Part shown: positions 45,501 through 53,284 of the stretch, one piece after another
How positions within the stretch are numbered: position 1 is the stretch's first letter
Layout of the letters: every line of letters begins with the position of its first letter
From: an uncultured Treponema sp.
Lineage (GTDB): Bacteria; Spirochaetota; Spirochaetia; Treponematales; Treponemataceae
Assembly (NCBI RefSeq): GCF_945873775.1
Contig: NZ_CAMCEC010000002.1
Span: 62,001-126,000, forward strand
Length of the DNA stretch: 64,000 bases
Direction: 5' to 3'
Notes under the pieces: model-generated
Told to the model about the DNA's origin: nothing
Databases searched by the model: none
What the model saw: the letters and a program-made list of their open reading frames with translations, nothing else
Position numbers and translations under genes: made by a program

Positions 45501-47071
45501 ACGATATTTATTCAATTGAAGATTTGGCGCAGCTGATTTACGACCTGAAGAACGCGAACCGTGCTGCCAGAATTTCCGTCAAGCTTGTTTCTGAGGCGGG
45601 CGTCGGAACGATTGCGGCTGGTGTTGCAAAGGCCGGCGCACAGGTAATTCTGATTTCCGGACACGACGGAGGAACCGGAGCGGCTCCTATTTCTTCAATT
45701 CACCATGCGGGGCTTCCGTGGGAATTAGGGCTCGCGGAAACTCACCAGACGTTGATTCAGAACGGACTCCGTTCGCGCGTTGTGATTGAGACGGACGGCA
45801 AACTTATGAGCGGCCGCGACGTTGCAATTGCCTGTCTTTTGGGCGCGGAGGAATTCGGATTTGCCACAGCTCCTCTGATTACGATGGGCTGCGCGATGAT
45901 GCGCGTGTGCAATCTTGACACTTGTCCTTTCGGCGTGGCGACCCAGAACAGCGAGCTTAGAAAACGCTTCACCGGAAAACCTGAATACGTCGAGAATTTC
46001 ATGAAGTTCATTGCACAAGAGCTGCGCGAAATCATGGCAAAATTCGGCTTCCACAGCATTGACGAGATGTGCGGACACACGGAGCTTCTTGCTCTCAAGG
46101 AAAAAAGTGCGTTCCCTAGGGCAAACCTTGTGGACATGAGCAGAATCATCGGATGGAAAACTCCGGAAGACGCGAAGACACACTTTGAGCCAGCGGACAT
46201 TTTCGACTTCCAGCTTGAAAAAACCGTAGACGAGTCAAAGCTTTTAAAGGCATTTGAAAAGTCAAAGAAAGCAAGGAAAGGTGTTTTTGAGCTTTCAGTT
46301 TCCTCAACGGACAGAACCGTGGGAACAATACTCGGCTCGGAAATCCAGAAGAATTTCGGCTCATCGCTTGAGGAAGACAGCTACGTTGTAAACTGCATGG
46401 GAGGCGGCGGACAGTCATTCGGCGCGTTCATTCCGAAAGGCCTCACGCTGAACCTTACAGGAGACGCAAACGACTACCTCGGAAAAGGCTTGAGCGGCGG
46501 AAAAATCGTAGTCCACCCTTCAGCAAAAGCAGCTTACAAGGCCGAAGAAAACATCATCATCGGAAACGTTGCCTTGTACGGAGCGACAAGCGGAAGCGCG
46601 TTCATAAACGGAATTGCCGGCGAACGGTTCTGCGTAAGAAATTCCGGGGCGGTTGCGGTTGTAGAAGGCTGCGGCGACCACGGACTTGAATACATGACAG
46701 GCGGTACCGCAGTAATTCTGGGCGGAACAGGAAAGAACCTCTGCGCCGGAATGTCAGGCGGAACAGCTTATGTTCTGGACATGAACCACGATTTGTATTT
46801 GAGACTGAACAAGCAGCTTGTTTCAATGACAGAAGTTTCAGACAGCCACGACATTGAAATCATAAAGGACTTGATTCAGCGCCATGCAAAGGAGACCGGC
46901 TCGGAGCTTGCGAAGAAAATTCTCAAGGACTTCGACAACTACATCAGGCACTTCAAGAAAATCGTTCCTAATGATTATCAGAAGATGATGACGGAAATCG
47001 CAAAAGGCGAAGAGCGCGGTTTGAATCACGATGAGGCAGTTCTTGAAGCTTTTAAAAAGCTCACTGCATAG
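42548..47071 (+). CDS. gltB: Glutamate synthase (NADPH) large subunit
   Basis: 1507 residues. Makes glutamate from glutamine and 2-oxoglutarate. Domains in order: class II glutamine amidotransferase with the nucleophile Cys18 (EHDACGIG) exposed after removal of a short propeptide; a central domain; the FMN domain (GGTGAAPISSIHHAGLPWELG with VIETDGKLMSGRD); the 3Fe-4S Cys cluster (CNLDTCPFGVATQN); and the C-terminal GxGxG beta helix (GGGGQSFGAF, LSGGKIVVHPS, YMTGGTAVILGG). The start at ATG 42548 has AAGGGG upstream; the frame is open from 42371 but that part covers the promoter and terminator. More GC-rich than most of the window. Confidence 0.97.
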   Translation: MTEKNRTLYDPSFEHDACGIGAVVNIDGTATHKIVDNALCIVEKLEHRAGKDATGETGDGVGILVQISHQFFKQAAKQEGIELKEARDYGVGMFFFPQDKYIRSQAMKMLEVLAKKENLKFLGWRKVPVNPDVLGQRARDCMPCIMQCFIERPENISRGIDFDRKLYILRRQFEHSHLNTYIASLSSRTIVYKGMFLVQQLRTFYKDLQSEDYTSSLALVHSRFSTNTQPSWQRAHPNRFIAHNGEINTIRGNVDRMLAREETLDSPVFKDEELREILPAVDATGSDSAMLDNTLEFLVMNGMPLPLAVMVCIPEPWKNDGTMSQQKRDFYHYWATMMEPWDGPAAILFSDGDFVGATLDRNGLRPSRYYITKDNMLILSSEVGVLDIPEENIVKKSRLQPGKILLVDTVQKRLISDEEAKKQYINLYPYGEWLNLNLLKLKDLVIPNKKIPVYTQEERDIMYRAFGWNYEDVNEMILPMAQNGVEPTGAMGIDTPLAVMSDKHPPLYNYFKQLFAQVTNPPIDSLREKIVTDTTVYVGTDGNLLEPKSANCTVLEINNPILTGVDMLKLKNLNRPGLKTAVVSLLYYKNTSLKEALDNIFVAIEREYHNGSNIIILSDRGVDENHVAVPSLLAVSGVEQYLIRTKKRTAISIILESAEVRNVHQAAMCLGYGARAVNPYLAHECIAELIDQKLLDKDYHTAIDDYNKGIINGIVKIAAKMGISTIQSYQSAQIFEAIGISKDVIDEYFTNTVSRVGGIGLKEIDEDVNFHHNKAFDPLGLAVNTHLDSVGNHKLRRGPTCEDHLYSPETIIALQEATRTGTYERFKEYTALVDDNSHPHTLRAMLKFSFPEGKEISIDEVEPVSEIVKRFKTGAMSYGSISEEAHRCMALAMNHLHGKSNSGEGGEKPERLGTEANSAIKQVASGRFGVTEEYLLSAKEIQIKMAQGAKPGEGGHLPGKKVYPWIAQTRYATPGVSLISPPPHHDIYSIEDLAQLIYDLKNANRAARISVKLVSEAGVGTIAAGVAKAGAQVILISGHDGGTGAAPISSIHHAGLPWELGLAETHQTLIQNGLRSRVVIETDGKLMSGRDVAIACLLGAEEFGFATAPLITMGCAMMRVCNLDTCPFGVATQNSELRKRFTGKPEYVENFMKFIAQELREIMAKFGFHSIDEMCGHTELLALKEKSAFPRANLVDMSRIIGWKTPEDAKTHFEPADIFDFQLEKTVDESKLLKAFEKSKKARKGVFELSVSSTDRTVGTILGSEIQKNFGSSLEEDSYVVNCMGGGGQSFGAFIPKGLTLNLTGDANDYLGKGLSGGKIVVHPSAKAAYKAEENIIIGNVALYGATSGSAFINGIAGERFCVRNSGAVAVVEGCGDHGLEYMTGGTAVILGGTGKNLCAGMSGGTAYVLDMNHDLYLRLNKQLVSMTEVSDSHDIEIIKDLIQRHAKETGSELAKKILKDFDNYIRHFKKIVPNDYQKMMTEIAKGEERGLNHDEAVLEAFKKLTA

Positions 47072-47091
47072 GAAAAAGTCAGGGGTACACT

Positions 47092-48579
47092 ATGGGTAAA
47101 AACGACGGATTTATGATATACAAGCGCGTTGAGGATTCCTGGATTGAGCCATCTTCACGCATAAAGAATTTCAAGGAATTCCACAATTATCTTGACGACA
47201 AGGAACGGCGGGAACAGGCGGCAAGATGCATGAACTGCGGAGTTCCGATGTGCCAGAGCGCAATCAAGCTTGCAGGAATGGTGACGGGATGTCCGTTGCA
47301 CAACTTTATTCCTGAATGGAACGACGCGCTTTACAAAGGCCAGTACGACATGGCGGCATGGCGGCTTCTGAAAACCTCAAGCTTCTCGGAATTCACAGGA
47401 AGAGTCTGCCCCGCGTTGTGCGAAAAAGCCTGCAACTGCGGAAACGGCGGCGACATAAATGAAGCCGTAACAATCCATGACAACGAGCTTTACATAATCG
47501 AGAAGGCATTCGAGTCAGGCTACATGAAACCGCAGATTCCGAAAGTCAGAAGTGACAAAAAAATCGCGGTAATCGGCTCAGGACCGGCCGGACTTGCTGT
47601 CGCGGATTTGCTGAACCGGCGCGGACACAATGTAACCGTCTACGAGAGGGATGACAGAATCGGCGGACTTCTGATGTACGGCATTCCGAACATGAAGCTG
47701 GACAAAAAAATTGTAGAGCGCAGAGTCGAGCTTATGAAGGCGGAAGGAGTCACGTTCATAACAAACGCCGATGTCGGACGCAATGTGGATGCCAAGCAGC
47801 TTCTTTCTGAATATGATGCGGTCGCCTTGTGCTGCGGAGCAAAGAAAGCGCGTCCTCTGTCTGCCCAGGGAAGCGAGGCGCAGGGAATAATGTTCGCCGT
47901 GGACTGGCTCAAGAGCGTTACAAAAAGCCTCTTGGACTCAGACTTTTCGGACAGGAATTTCTTTGATCCTAAAGGAAAGCACGTGGTGATTCTTGGCGGT
48001 GGCGACACGGGAAACGACTGCACAGGCTCAAGCATAAGGCTCGGAGCGGCAAGCGTAACCCAGCTTGAAATGATGCCTTGCCCTCCGACGGAACGCCAGC
48101 CAGACAATCCGTGGCCGCAGTGGCCAAAAGTCCTCAAAACAGACTACGGCGCACAGGAATCAATCGAAAAGTTCGGACATGACCCGCGCGTCTACAAAAC
48201 GACAATCAAGGAAGTTTATCAGAAAGACGGAAAAGTCTGCGGAATAAAAACAGTTCAGGTTGAATTCAAGAACGTGGACGGAAAACGCACTCTCTGCGAA
48301 ATCGAAGGAAGCGAAAAAGAACTTCCGGCCGACCTGATTCTGATTGCCGCGGGATTCCTCGGCTGCGAGGACTACACCGCAAACGTATTCGGCGCACCGC
48401 TTTCCGCAAGAAACACAGTCGCAACTTCCGGCGCAAACTCATACTTCACCGGAACGGACAAAGTCTTTACCGCAGGCGACATGCACAGAGGCCAGTCGCT
48501 TGTTGTCTGGGCAATTGCGGAAGGAAGAGAATGCGCAAGGGAGATAGATGAATACCTAATGGGATATTCAAATTTATAG
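47092..48579 (+). CDS. gltD: Glutamate synthase (NADPH) small subunit
   Basis: 495 residues. Supplies electrons to GltB. N-terminal 4Fe-4S Cys groups: CMNCGVPMCQSA, GCPLHNFIPEWN, GRVCPALCEKACNCG. FAD site GSGPAGLAVADLLNRRGHNV with GGLLMYGIPNMKL, NADPH site GGGDTGNDCTGSS, and a closing FTAGDMHRGQSLVVWAI. AGGGG ribosome site; 20 bases after gltB in the same operon and with the same GC-rich codon use. Confidence 0.97.
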   Translation: MGKNDGFMIYKRVEDSWIEPSSRIKNFKEFHNYLDDKERREQAARCMNCGVPMCQSAIKLAGMVTGCPLHNFIPEWNDALYKGQYDMAAWRLLKTSSFSEFTGRVCPALCEKACNCGNGGDINEAVTIHDNELYIIEKAFESGYMKPQIPKVRSDKKIAVIGSGPAGLAVADLLNRRGHNVTVYERDDRIGGLLMYGIPNMKLDKKIVERRVELMKAEGVTFITNADVGRNVDAKQLLSEYDAVALCCGAKKARPLSAQGSEAQGIMFAVDWLKSVTKSLLDSDFSDRNFFDPKGKHVVILGGGDTGNDCTGSSIRLGAASVTQLEMMPCPPTERQPDNPWPQWPKVLKTDYGAQESIEKFGHDPRVYKTTIKEVYQKDGKVCGIKTVQVEFKNVDGKRTLCEIEGSEKELPADLILIAAGFLGCEDYTANVFGAPLSARNTVATSGANSYFTGTDKVFTAGDMHRGQSLVVWAIAEGRECAREIDEYLMGYSNL

Positions 48580-48593
48580 CTCACATAAAAAAT

Positions 48594-48641
48594 AAGCCGG
48601 ACTAGCCTAAGCATTCGCCTTGTGCCAGTTCCGGCTTTTTT
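48594..48641. terminator. Bidirectional terminator between gltD and the macrodomain gene
   Basis: 8-bp stem AAGCCGGA / TCCGGCTT extended by CT/AG, with T-runs on both outer sides (TTTTTT after the right arm; AAAAAATAA before the left arm). The macrodomain gene's stop codon lies within the loop side. Confidence 0.8.
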
Positions 48642-49438
48642 CCCAAAATTTCCCTGTAAATCTCCAAATCCTTGCTTGCGAACACGTTGAAAATTACTTT
48701 TTTTACAGTTGAGTTTTTGTTCTCATCGAGCCAGTTTTTCACGGTTTTTATGGCGATTTGTGCGGCGAGCTTCTGCGGAAATCTGAAAACACCTGTTGAA
48801 ATGCAGCAGAACGCTACGCTTTCAAGTTCGTTTTGTGCGGCAAGGTTCAAGCAGCTTGTGTAGCACGAAGCGAGCTGGATTTTGTCGCGTTCGGTTACTG
48901 CGGCGCGGATTATCGGACCGACCGTGTGCAGAACGTATTTTGAAGGCAGATTGAACGCCGGCGTGATTTTCGCGCTTCCAGTTTTTTCAGACGCGCCCTG
49001 TTTTTGCATAATCTCGTTGCACGCAAGCCTCAGCTGAATTCCGGCGAATGTGTGAATACAGTTGTCGATGCACGCGTGGAGCGGGGCAAAGCAGCCGAGC
49101 AGCGCGGAATTTGCGGCGTTCACAATTGCGTCTGCGTTCAGCGTTGTGATGTCGCCTTGCCACAAAAAAAGCCTTTTGTCCGACGGAACGCTTTTCAGCG
49201 TGGCAATATCGGTGATTCCGCGTTCTTTGTTGCGTTCTTTTAAATATTCATCCTGAATCTTAAAGAATTCTTCTGAAACCGGCCGCGGCGGACGCACATT
49301 CATCAGCGAGCGTAGCAAATCTTTTTGCACGTCTTTGCCTTCGTTCGGCGGAATCTCGATTTTTTTGTATTCATCCGGCGAATTCGGCTCGTTAAGAAGA
49401 TACTTTATCAGCCATTCGCGTCTTTCAGTCTGTGTCAT
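48602..49438 (-). CDS. Zinc-dependent macrodomain protein-ADP-ribose hydrolase
   Basis: 278 residues. The N-terminal helical part (ERREWLIKYLLNEPN...) is typical of the bacterial Zn-macrodomain branch. Macrodomain core: LFLWQGDITTLNADAIVNAA with NSALLGCFAPLHACIDNCIH, whose Cys/His cluster binds zinc, then AKITPAFNLPSKYVLHTVGP and FCCISTGVFRFPQKLAA. It removes ADP-ribose from proteins. In Firmicutes this family is encoded with SirTM; here a SirTM gene lies 8.5 kb away at 57895. Confidence 0.88.
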   Translation of the reverse strand: MTQTERREWLIKYLLNEPNSPDEYKKIEIPPNEGKDVQKDLLRSLMNVRPPRPVSEEFFKIQDEYLKERNKERGITDIATLKSVPSDKRLFLWQGDITTLNADAIVNAANSALLGCFAPLHACIDNCIHTFAGIQLRLACNEIMQKQGASEKTGSAKITPAFNLPSKYVLHTVGPIIRAAVTERDKIQLASCYTSCLNLAAQNELESVAFCCISTGVFRFPQKLAAQIAIKTVKNWLDENKNSTVKKVIFNVFASKDLEIYREILGKKPELAQGECLG

Positions 49439-49556
49439 TTTGTCTTTTCCGATTCGATTTTAATTTTCAATCAAGTTTTTGGAAGTCGTCACGCTGGTTG
49501 AGCCTGTCGAAACCGAGCGGCAACTTGCCGTCATTCCAAATCCAAAATTTTCCCAC

Positions 49557-50039
49557 TCACAAAATATATTCCAGCTGCCGCTCTTTTGTCTTTAGCCCCA
49601 TTTTCTCGTAGAATTTTTCCGCCGAAGTGTTTCCTGCCCACACATTGAGCGTAACTTCGTAGCAGCCAAGACTTTTCGCCTCGCTTTTCACGTGTTCAAA
49701 AAGTTTTTCACCGATGTGCTGGCCTCTAGTGCTTTTGTCAACGCACAAATCATCAATAAAAAGCGACTTGAACTGCACCATGTTGTTTGAAAACGGCTGC
49801 TCGCGAATCTGACAAAAAGCGTAGCCAATGCAAATGCCGTTCTCGTCTGCGGCAACATAAATCGGCTTCGACTCGTCCTTTAGCATTTGCGAAAGCTCCG
49901 CGTTTGTGTACTTTGTCATTCCCGGAATAAAAATGTCCGGCCGAATCTCCGCATGAATCTGCAGAACCTGTCCCAACAAATCAATAATTCTAGGAATGTC
50001 CTTTTCGTTCGCTCTTCGTATTGTCATTTTTTGCTCCAT
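49557..50039 (-). CDS. GNAT-family N-acetyltransferase
   Basis: 160 residues. GNAT pattern: IRRANEKDIPRIIDLLGQVL, SLFIDDLCVDKSTRGQHIGE (acetyl-CoA pyrophosphate loop RGQHIGEKL), then EVTLNVWAGNTSAEKFYEKM. Substrate unknown. The 298 bases upstream (50040-50337) hold no gene and no notable repeat. Confidence 0.88.
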   Translation of the reverse strand: MEQKMTIRRANEKDIPRIIDLLGQVLQIHAEIRPDIFIPGMTKYTNAELSQMLKDESKPIYVAADENGICIGYAFCQIREQPFSNNMVQFKSLFIDDLCVDKSTRGQHIGEKLFEHVKSEAKSLGCYEVTLNVWAGNTSAEKFYEKMGLKTKERQLEYIL

Positions 50040-50337
50040 TTTGAGTTTGTTCAGATTTTAAATTTCCGGATGGCTTTTTGTCCGCTTCATCTGCTTCGCA
50101 GTTGTATACGCAAAACTCAACCGCATATATTCAACTTTTTTATTATATCGAAAATATCGACTTTTATCAGAAACGCAAAGATTTTTTGGTATGAAAAACA
50201 CGGATTTTATTTGTGGTTTTATTAGAGATTTTGTAATTCAAATTTGTAACTTTCTTCAAGAAACTATATTTTCTGTAATGTAATCCCAAAGGCAACTGGC
50301 TTATTCTTATGACTATGCGGAGAGAATTTGGATTTTT

Positions 50338-50850
50338 TTACATTCTCAATAATTTTTTTGCATATTGACGGTACATACCTGTAGCGAGCGATTCATATTC
50401 TTGTGAATAACACCAATCTATAAAGAAATCAGATAACTGCTCTGCAGTAATAAAGACTGAATTATTTAATTGATATGAACATTTTTTACAATCATCTTTT
50501 TTATGAAAAAAACGAACAATTTTGATAATATTTGTACCATCAGAAATAACTCTTTTGTAGTTTTTTTTCAGTTCTGTTTCATCTGAATATTTTGTATCAA
50601 GGTTGTTTTCAAAAAGAACTCCCTTGTTTGCACGTTGAATAAAAAGAAAAGTTTGTTTTTCATTTGTTGTGTATTCAATATTTTCCAAATCTGAACAAAA
50701 AACATTTGTTTCGTCTTCTGTTAATCCAATAAAATTATAAAACTGTTTATAAAAATTTTCTGTAACTTGTAAATCTGAGACTGTGTAGCTGCGGCTTAAC
50801 AATGAAAATAAAATCTCACTGTGAAAATTTTTCCATTCTAAATGTTTCAT
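50338..50850 (-). CDS. Hypothetical protein, last gene of the WYL island
   Basis: About 170 residues, no recognised family, no signal or membrane segment. Cys pair DDCKKCSY and an aromatic C-terminal part (FFIDWCYSQEYESLATG). The ATG at 50850 is selected because GGGAGA lies 8 bases upstream; the frame is open to 50916. AT-rich like the rest of the island, and 101 bases downstream of the FlhA-like gene in the same direction. Confidence 0.55.
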   Translation of the reverse strand: MKHLEWKNFHSEILFSLLSRSYTVSDLQVTENFYKQFYNFIGLTEDETNVFCSDLENIEYTTNEKQTFLFIQRANKGVLFENNLDTKYSDETELKKNYKRVISDGTNIIKIVRFFHKKDDCKKCSYQLNNSVFITAEQLSDFFIDWCYSQEYESLATGMYRQYAKKLLRM

Positions 50851-50951
50851 ATTATTCTCCCATCTTATTGATATAAAATTATCTCGCCTAAATAATTGAT
50901 ATATGTAGTCATACAAAACGCAAGCATAATTTTTGAAGATGTTTCTTTTTA

Positions 50952-51731
50952 TTACGTTTGTTCACTTTTGCTCCAGAAACAAGTAATTGCAAAAAGAACA
51001 AACAAGACAATAAAAGGATATGCTGCGCCAATTGTTAATGGAATATTTTTACCAAAAGCTTCCGAGAGGATTAGTTTACGAATATACATATCAGAACCTA
51101 TTCCAGCAAAAAAATGAATTGCAGTTAAGATAATATAAGCAACCATGCATTTGAAAACTGTTTTGAATACACCGTCACGATCTGAATAATAATCTGCATT
51201 TGATTTTATCTTTTCTCTTTCATAAACTGCTTGTTCTTCTGTTAATTGAGTTTTCTTTAATCTGTTATCAATATCAATGAACATTGTATTTAATGTATCT
51301 TGAGAGAATTCTTTATGTGCCTCTGAAATATGCCGACAGGTAATACCTAAGATTGAAATCACCAAATAACTGACAATAATTAAATTTGAAAAAGCAGCTG
51401 TTATTTCATCATTTGTGCCAAGTTTGAATTCAGCTAGTTTTACTATCAGAAGATGAACATTTGATTCATGGGCTAAAAGGGTAATATGAATTACTTGGAT
51501 ATAAACAATCAATGCAAAAATTGTCAATAATTCCAAAACATCCAGTTTGATTTTTCTTTTCCTGATAAGAGCACAAATAATTATGGACAATAGGAAAAAC
51601 CCGAAAACTATTATTTCACCTAATAGTTTTGGATATGCAAACAAAATAAGAGACAAAGGAAATAAAACTCCTGCAATAATTGCGAATAATGCTTTAAAAT
51701 AATTAGTAATTGAAATAAAAAAAATTTTCAT
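50952..51731 (-). CDS. FlhA/FHIPEP-like membrane protein without the cytoplasmic domain
   Basis: 259 residues, about six membrane segments. Residues 151-196 (IDIDNRLKKTQLTEEQA, ADYYSDRDGVFKTVF) match the FlhA/SctV loop pattern of a D-x-D-L run, EEA, basic residues, ADFYGxMDGAxKFV; the following membrane segment and LSEA...PLTIG (222-235) match the next FlhA segment. The N-terminal segments and basic RKRK loop also fit. The large cytoplasmic domain of FlhA is absent and no other export genes are near. So this is a stand-alone relative of the export-gate membrane domain with an unknown job, inside a regulated accessory island. Confidence 0.65.
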   Translation of the reverse strand: MKIFFISITNYFKALFAIIAGVLFPLSLILFAYPKLLGEIIVFGFFLLSIIICALIRKRKIKLDVLELLTIFALIVYIQVIHITLLAHESNVHLLIVKLAEFKLGTNDEITAAFSNLIIVSYLVISILGITCRHISEAHKEFSQDTLNTMFIDIDNRLKKTQLTEEQAVYEREKIKSNADYYSDRDGVFKTVFKCMVAYIILTAIHFFAGIGSDMYIRKLILSEAFGKNIPLTIGAAYPFIVLFVLFAITCFWSKSEQT

Positions 51732-51808
51732 AGTTTGACTTCCCTGAAACTACAAAACAATATTCATGCAATAAGACTGTGTTGTACCTTCGCAATGAGA
51801 AATGCCAA

Positions 51809-52357
51809 TTAAACCGCCAATTGAGAATTTACGTATATTCTTGTTGCGATATAAACAACAACAGTCTGCTCACATTGGCTTCGAAAGGCGATTTCTGAAT
51901 AAATTTTTGATGTTTTACAATGTTTTTTATTCTTATCAAAATTATCGAGAATACATAAAGTTGGCAAATTAAGTTTACTTACTTGTTCTTTTAAACTTTC
52001 AAAATCTGATAATCGCTTATTCTTAATGAAGAAACTTTCCTTGCCATTTCTTTCTAACCGACGGGTAATGATTATATCTTCATCAGACGGCTCACATTTT
52101 TCACCATAAAATAACGACACCTCGGCAAAGTCTGCTTTTTGCAATTCTTCGTTACCTTGAAAAAGAATTTTATCTACAAACTTCTTTGGTGTATTGTTAT
52201 CGAATAAAACCCAATTTATAGCACTAAAAAGATTTGATTTTCCACAGCCGGATGGACCAAATACTATATTTAGGTTTTTCTGTAATTCAACTGTTGCGGA
52301 TTTACTAAAAGTTTTGTAACCAATAAGGTTCACTTTTTTCAGATAAATCTTGCTCAT
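51809..52357 (-). CDS. SMC/RecF-like ATPase, N-terminal half only
   Basis: 182 residues. Starts like SMC proteins: KVNLIGYKTFSKSATVEL, Walker A GPSGCGKSN (residues 34-42) and LFSAINWVLFD. Coiled coil, ABC signature and Walker B are missing, and the last 25 residues (SQCEQTVVVYIATRIYVNSQ) do not look like SMC. It is either a truncated gene or a short ATP-binding partner. The ATG at 52357 has AAGGTGG upstream; the frame is open to 52384. Sits between the secreted protein and FlhA-like genes. Confidence 0.65.
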   Translation of the reverse strand: MSKIYLKKVNLIGYKTFSKSATVELQKNLNIVFGPSGCGKSNLFSAINWVLFDNNTPKKFVDKILFQGNEELQKADFAEVSLFYGEKCEPSDEDIIITRRLERNGKESFFIKNKRLSDFESLKEQVSKLNLPTLCILDNFDKNKKHCKTSKIYSEIAFRSQCEQTVVVYIATRIYVNSQLAV

Positions 52358-52417
52358 AGAAACCACCTTGATTATGCGCCTCACATAGAAAAATGAAGCG
52401 CGTGCAAGTAGAAATGC

Positions 52418-52828
52418 TTACAGTTTCAATTTTTTAGCTATTGCAGCTATATCTTTTTTGTAAAGCCAGATACCAATAACTGGATTCTGTTGATAAACAG
52501 CTCTTCCAGAAAGGAATCCAACGATTGATGGATTTTTCTGGTCTTCTATGATGTAAATTACATCACCAGATTCCATAAAAGGCTGATTATTGATTACAGA
52601 TTTACCGCCTTGTTCAGAATCGATTTTTGCTTTTGTGGAAGTAAACTGTGATTTAGGGATTGTGATACGGTTTATATAACCGCCAAATAAAGTTTCTTCA
52701 ATGACAATAAAATCACCATTGAGAGTAATTGTACATGGCGTTTTATCCGCAGTTTTCAGCTCGAACTTTTGTGCAAATACTGCTGAAGCAATAAGCAACA
52801 GCCCCAACAAAGAAATGAGTTTTTTCAT
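52418..52828 (-). CDS. Small exported protein of the WYL island
   Basis: 136 residues with a clear signal peptide (MKKLISLLGLLLIASAVFAQ). The mature part is a small beta protein (KFELKTADKTPCTITLNGDF...), no family recognised. GGAGG ribosome site, preceded by a small GTTGC/GCAAC hairpin. Transcribed from its own operator-bearing promoter (52878-52913) and possibly reading on into the SMC-like, FlhA-like and last genes. Confidence 0.7.
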   Translation of the reverse strand: MKKLISLLGLLLIASAVFAQKFELKTADKTPCTITLNGDFIVIEETLFGGYINRITIPKSQFTSTKAKIDSEQGGKSVINNQPFMESGDVIYIIEDQKNPSIVGFLSGRAVYQQNPVIGIWLYKKDIAAIAKKLKL

Positions 52829-52874
52829 AAGTCCTCCAACGTTGCGAAAGCAACTATTTATTTAATGTTGGATT

Positions 52875-52913
52875 ACTTATAACAGATTCCGCTATCATAT
52901 CGCGATAGCGGAA
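52875..52913 (-). promoter_or_regulatory. WYL-type operator and promoter of the exported-protein gene
   Basis: CTATC-N7-GATAG (52892-52908) sits in a longer perfect palindrome TTCCGCTATC / GATAGCGGAA (52887-52913). On the minus strand GATAG is followed by 7 bases, then TGT and the -10 TATAAG, an extended -10 promoter. Same spacing as at 53258, 54138 and 55386. Confidence 0.75.
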
Positions 52914-52923
52914 AAAAATATTT

Positions 52924-53208
52924 TTAAATTTTTGAAAATCTTGATTTTTCACCAAATTTAGATAATTTAACCTCAGTATATCTATAAGCTAATTCAAAGA
53001 CATTTTCTTTGCTCTTATCTTTTGCTTGAATCAGTATTGGTGAATCATCTTGTTTTGCCATATTAAGTATTGCCGAATAAATCTTTTCATCACCAATTGC
53101 ACAATACTTAGCAAGCACTTCTCCTATTACAGTAGCAGAAGATACACATCTGGATTTTCCGCCACATTTTGACAATGCTTGTATGATACTCATTTCAATT
53201 CCAGTCAT
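52924..53208 (-). CDS. Small hypothetical protein
   Basis: 94 residues, probably helical with a basic C terminus (KLSKFGEKSRFSKI); the fold could be a winged helix, but this is a guess. GGAGG ribosome site before ATG. Has its own operator-bearing promoter. No family recognised. Confidence 0.6.
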   Translation of the reverse strand: MTGIEMSIIQALSKCGGKSRCVSSATVIGEVLAKYCAIGDEKIYSAILNMAKQDDSPILIQAKDKSKENVFELAYRYTEVKLSKFGEKSRFSKI

Positions 53209-53221
53209 ATTAGCCTCCGTA

Positions 53222-53256
53222 AAAAAAATGCACTGTGATAGAAAATACCACAGTGC
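53222..53256 (-). terminator. Terminator after the 53285 gene, overlapping the next promoter
   Basis: Stem GCACTGTG / CACAGTGC (53230-53256) followed on the minus strand by ATTTTTTTT. It ends the 54100-53285 gene, but the hairpin also contains the TGG-TATTTT extended -10 of the next gene. Confidence 0.65.
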
Positions 53257-53277
53257 TCTATCATATCGCGATAACGG
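53240..53277 (-). promoter_or_regulatory. WYL-type operator and promoter of the 53208 gene
   Basis: CTATCATATCGCGATAA on the + strand at 53258-53274, nearly identical over 21 bases to the copy at 52891. On the minus strand the first half-site (GATAG) is followed by 7 bases, TGG, then -10 TATTTT. Confidence 0.7.
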
Positions 53278-53284
53278 AGAAAAT

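Noticed and set aside
51740-51860. Integron attC site explaining the odd tail of the SMC-like gene
   Set aside because: No convincing core sites and no integron integrase in the window.
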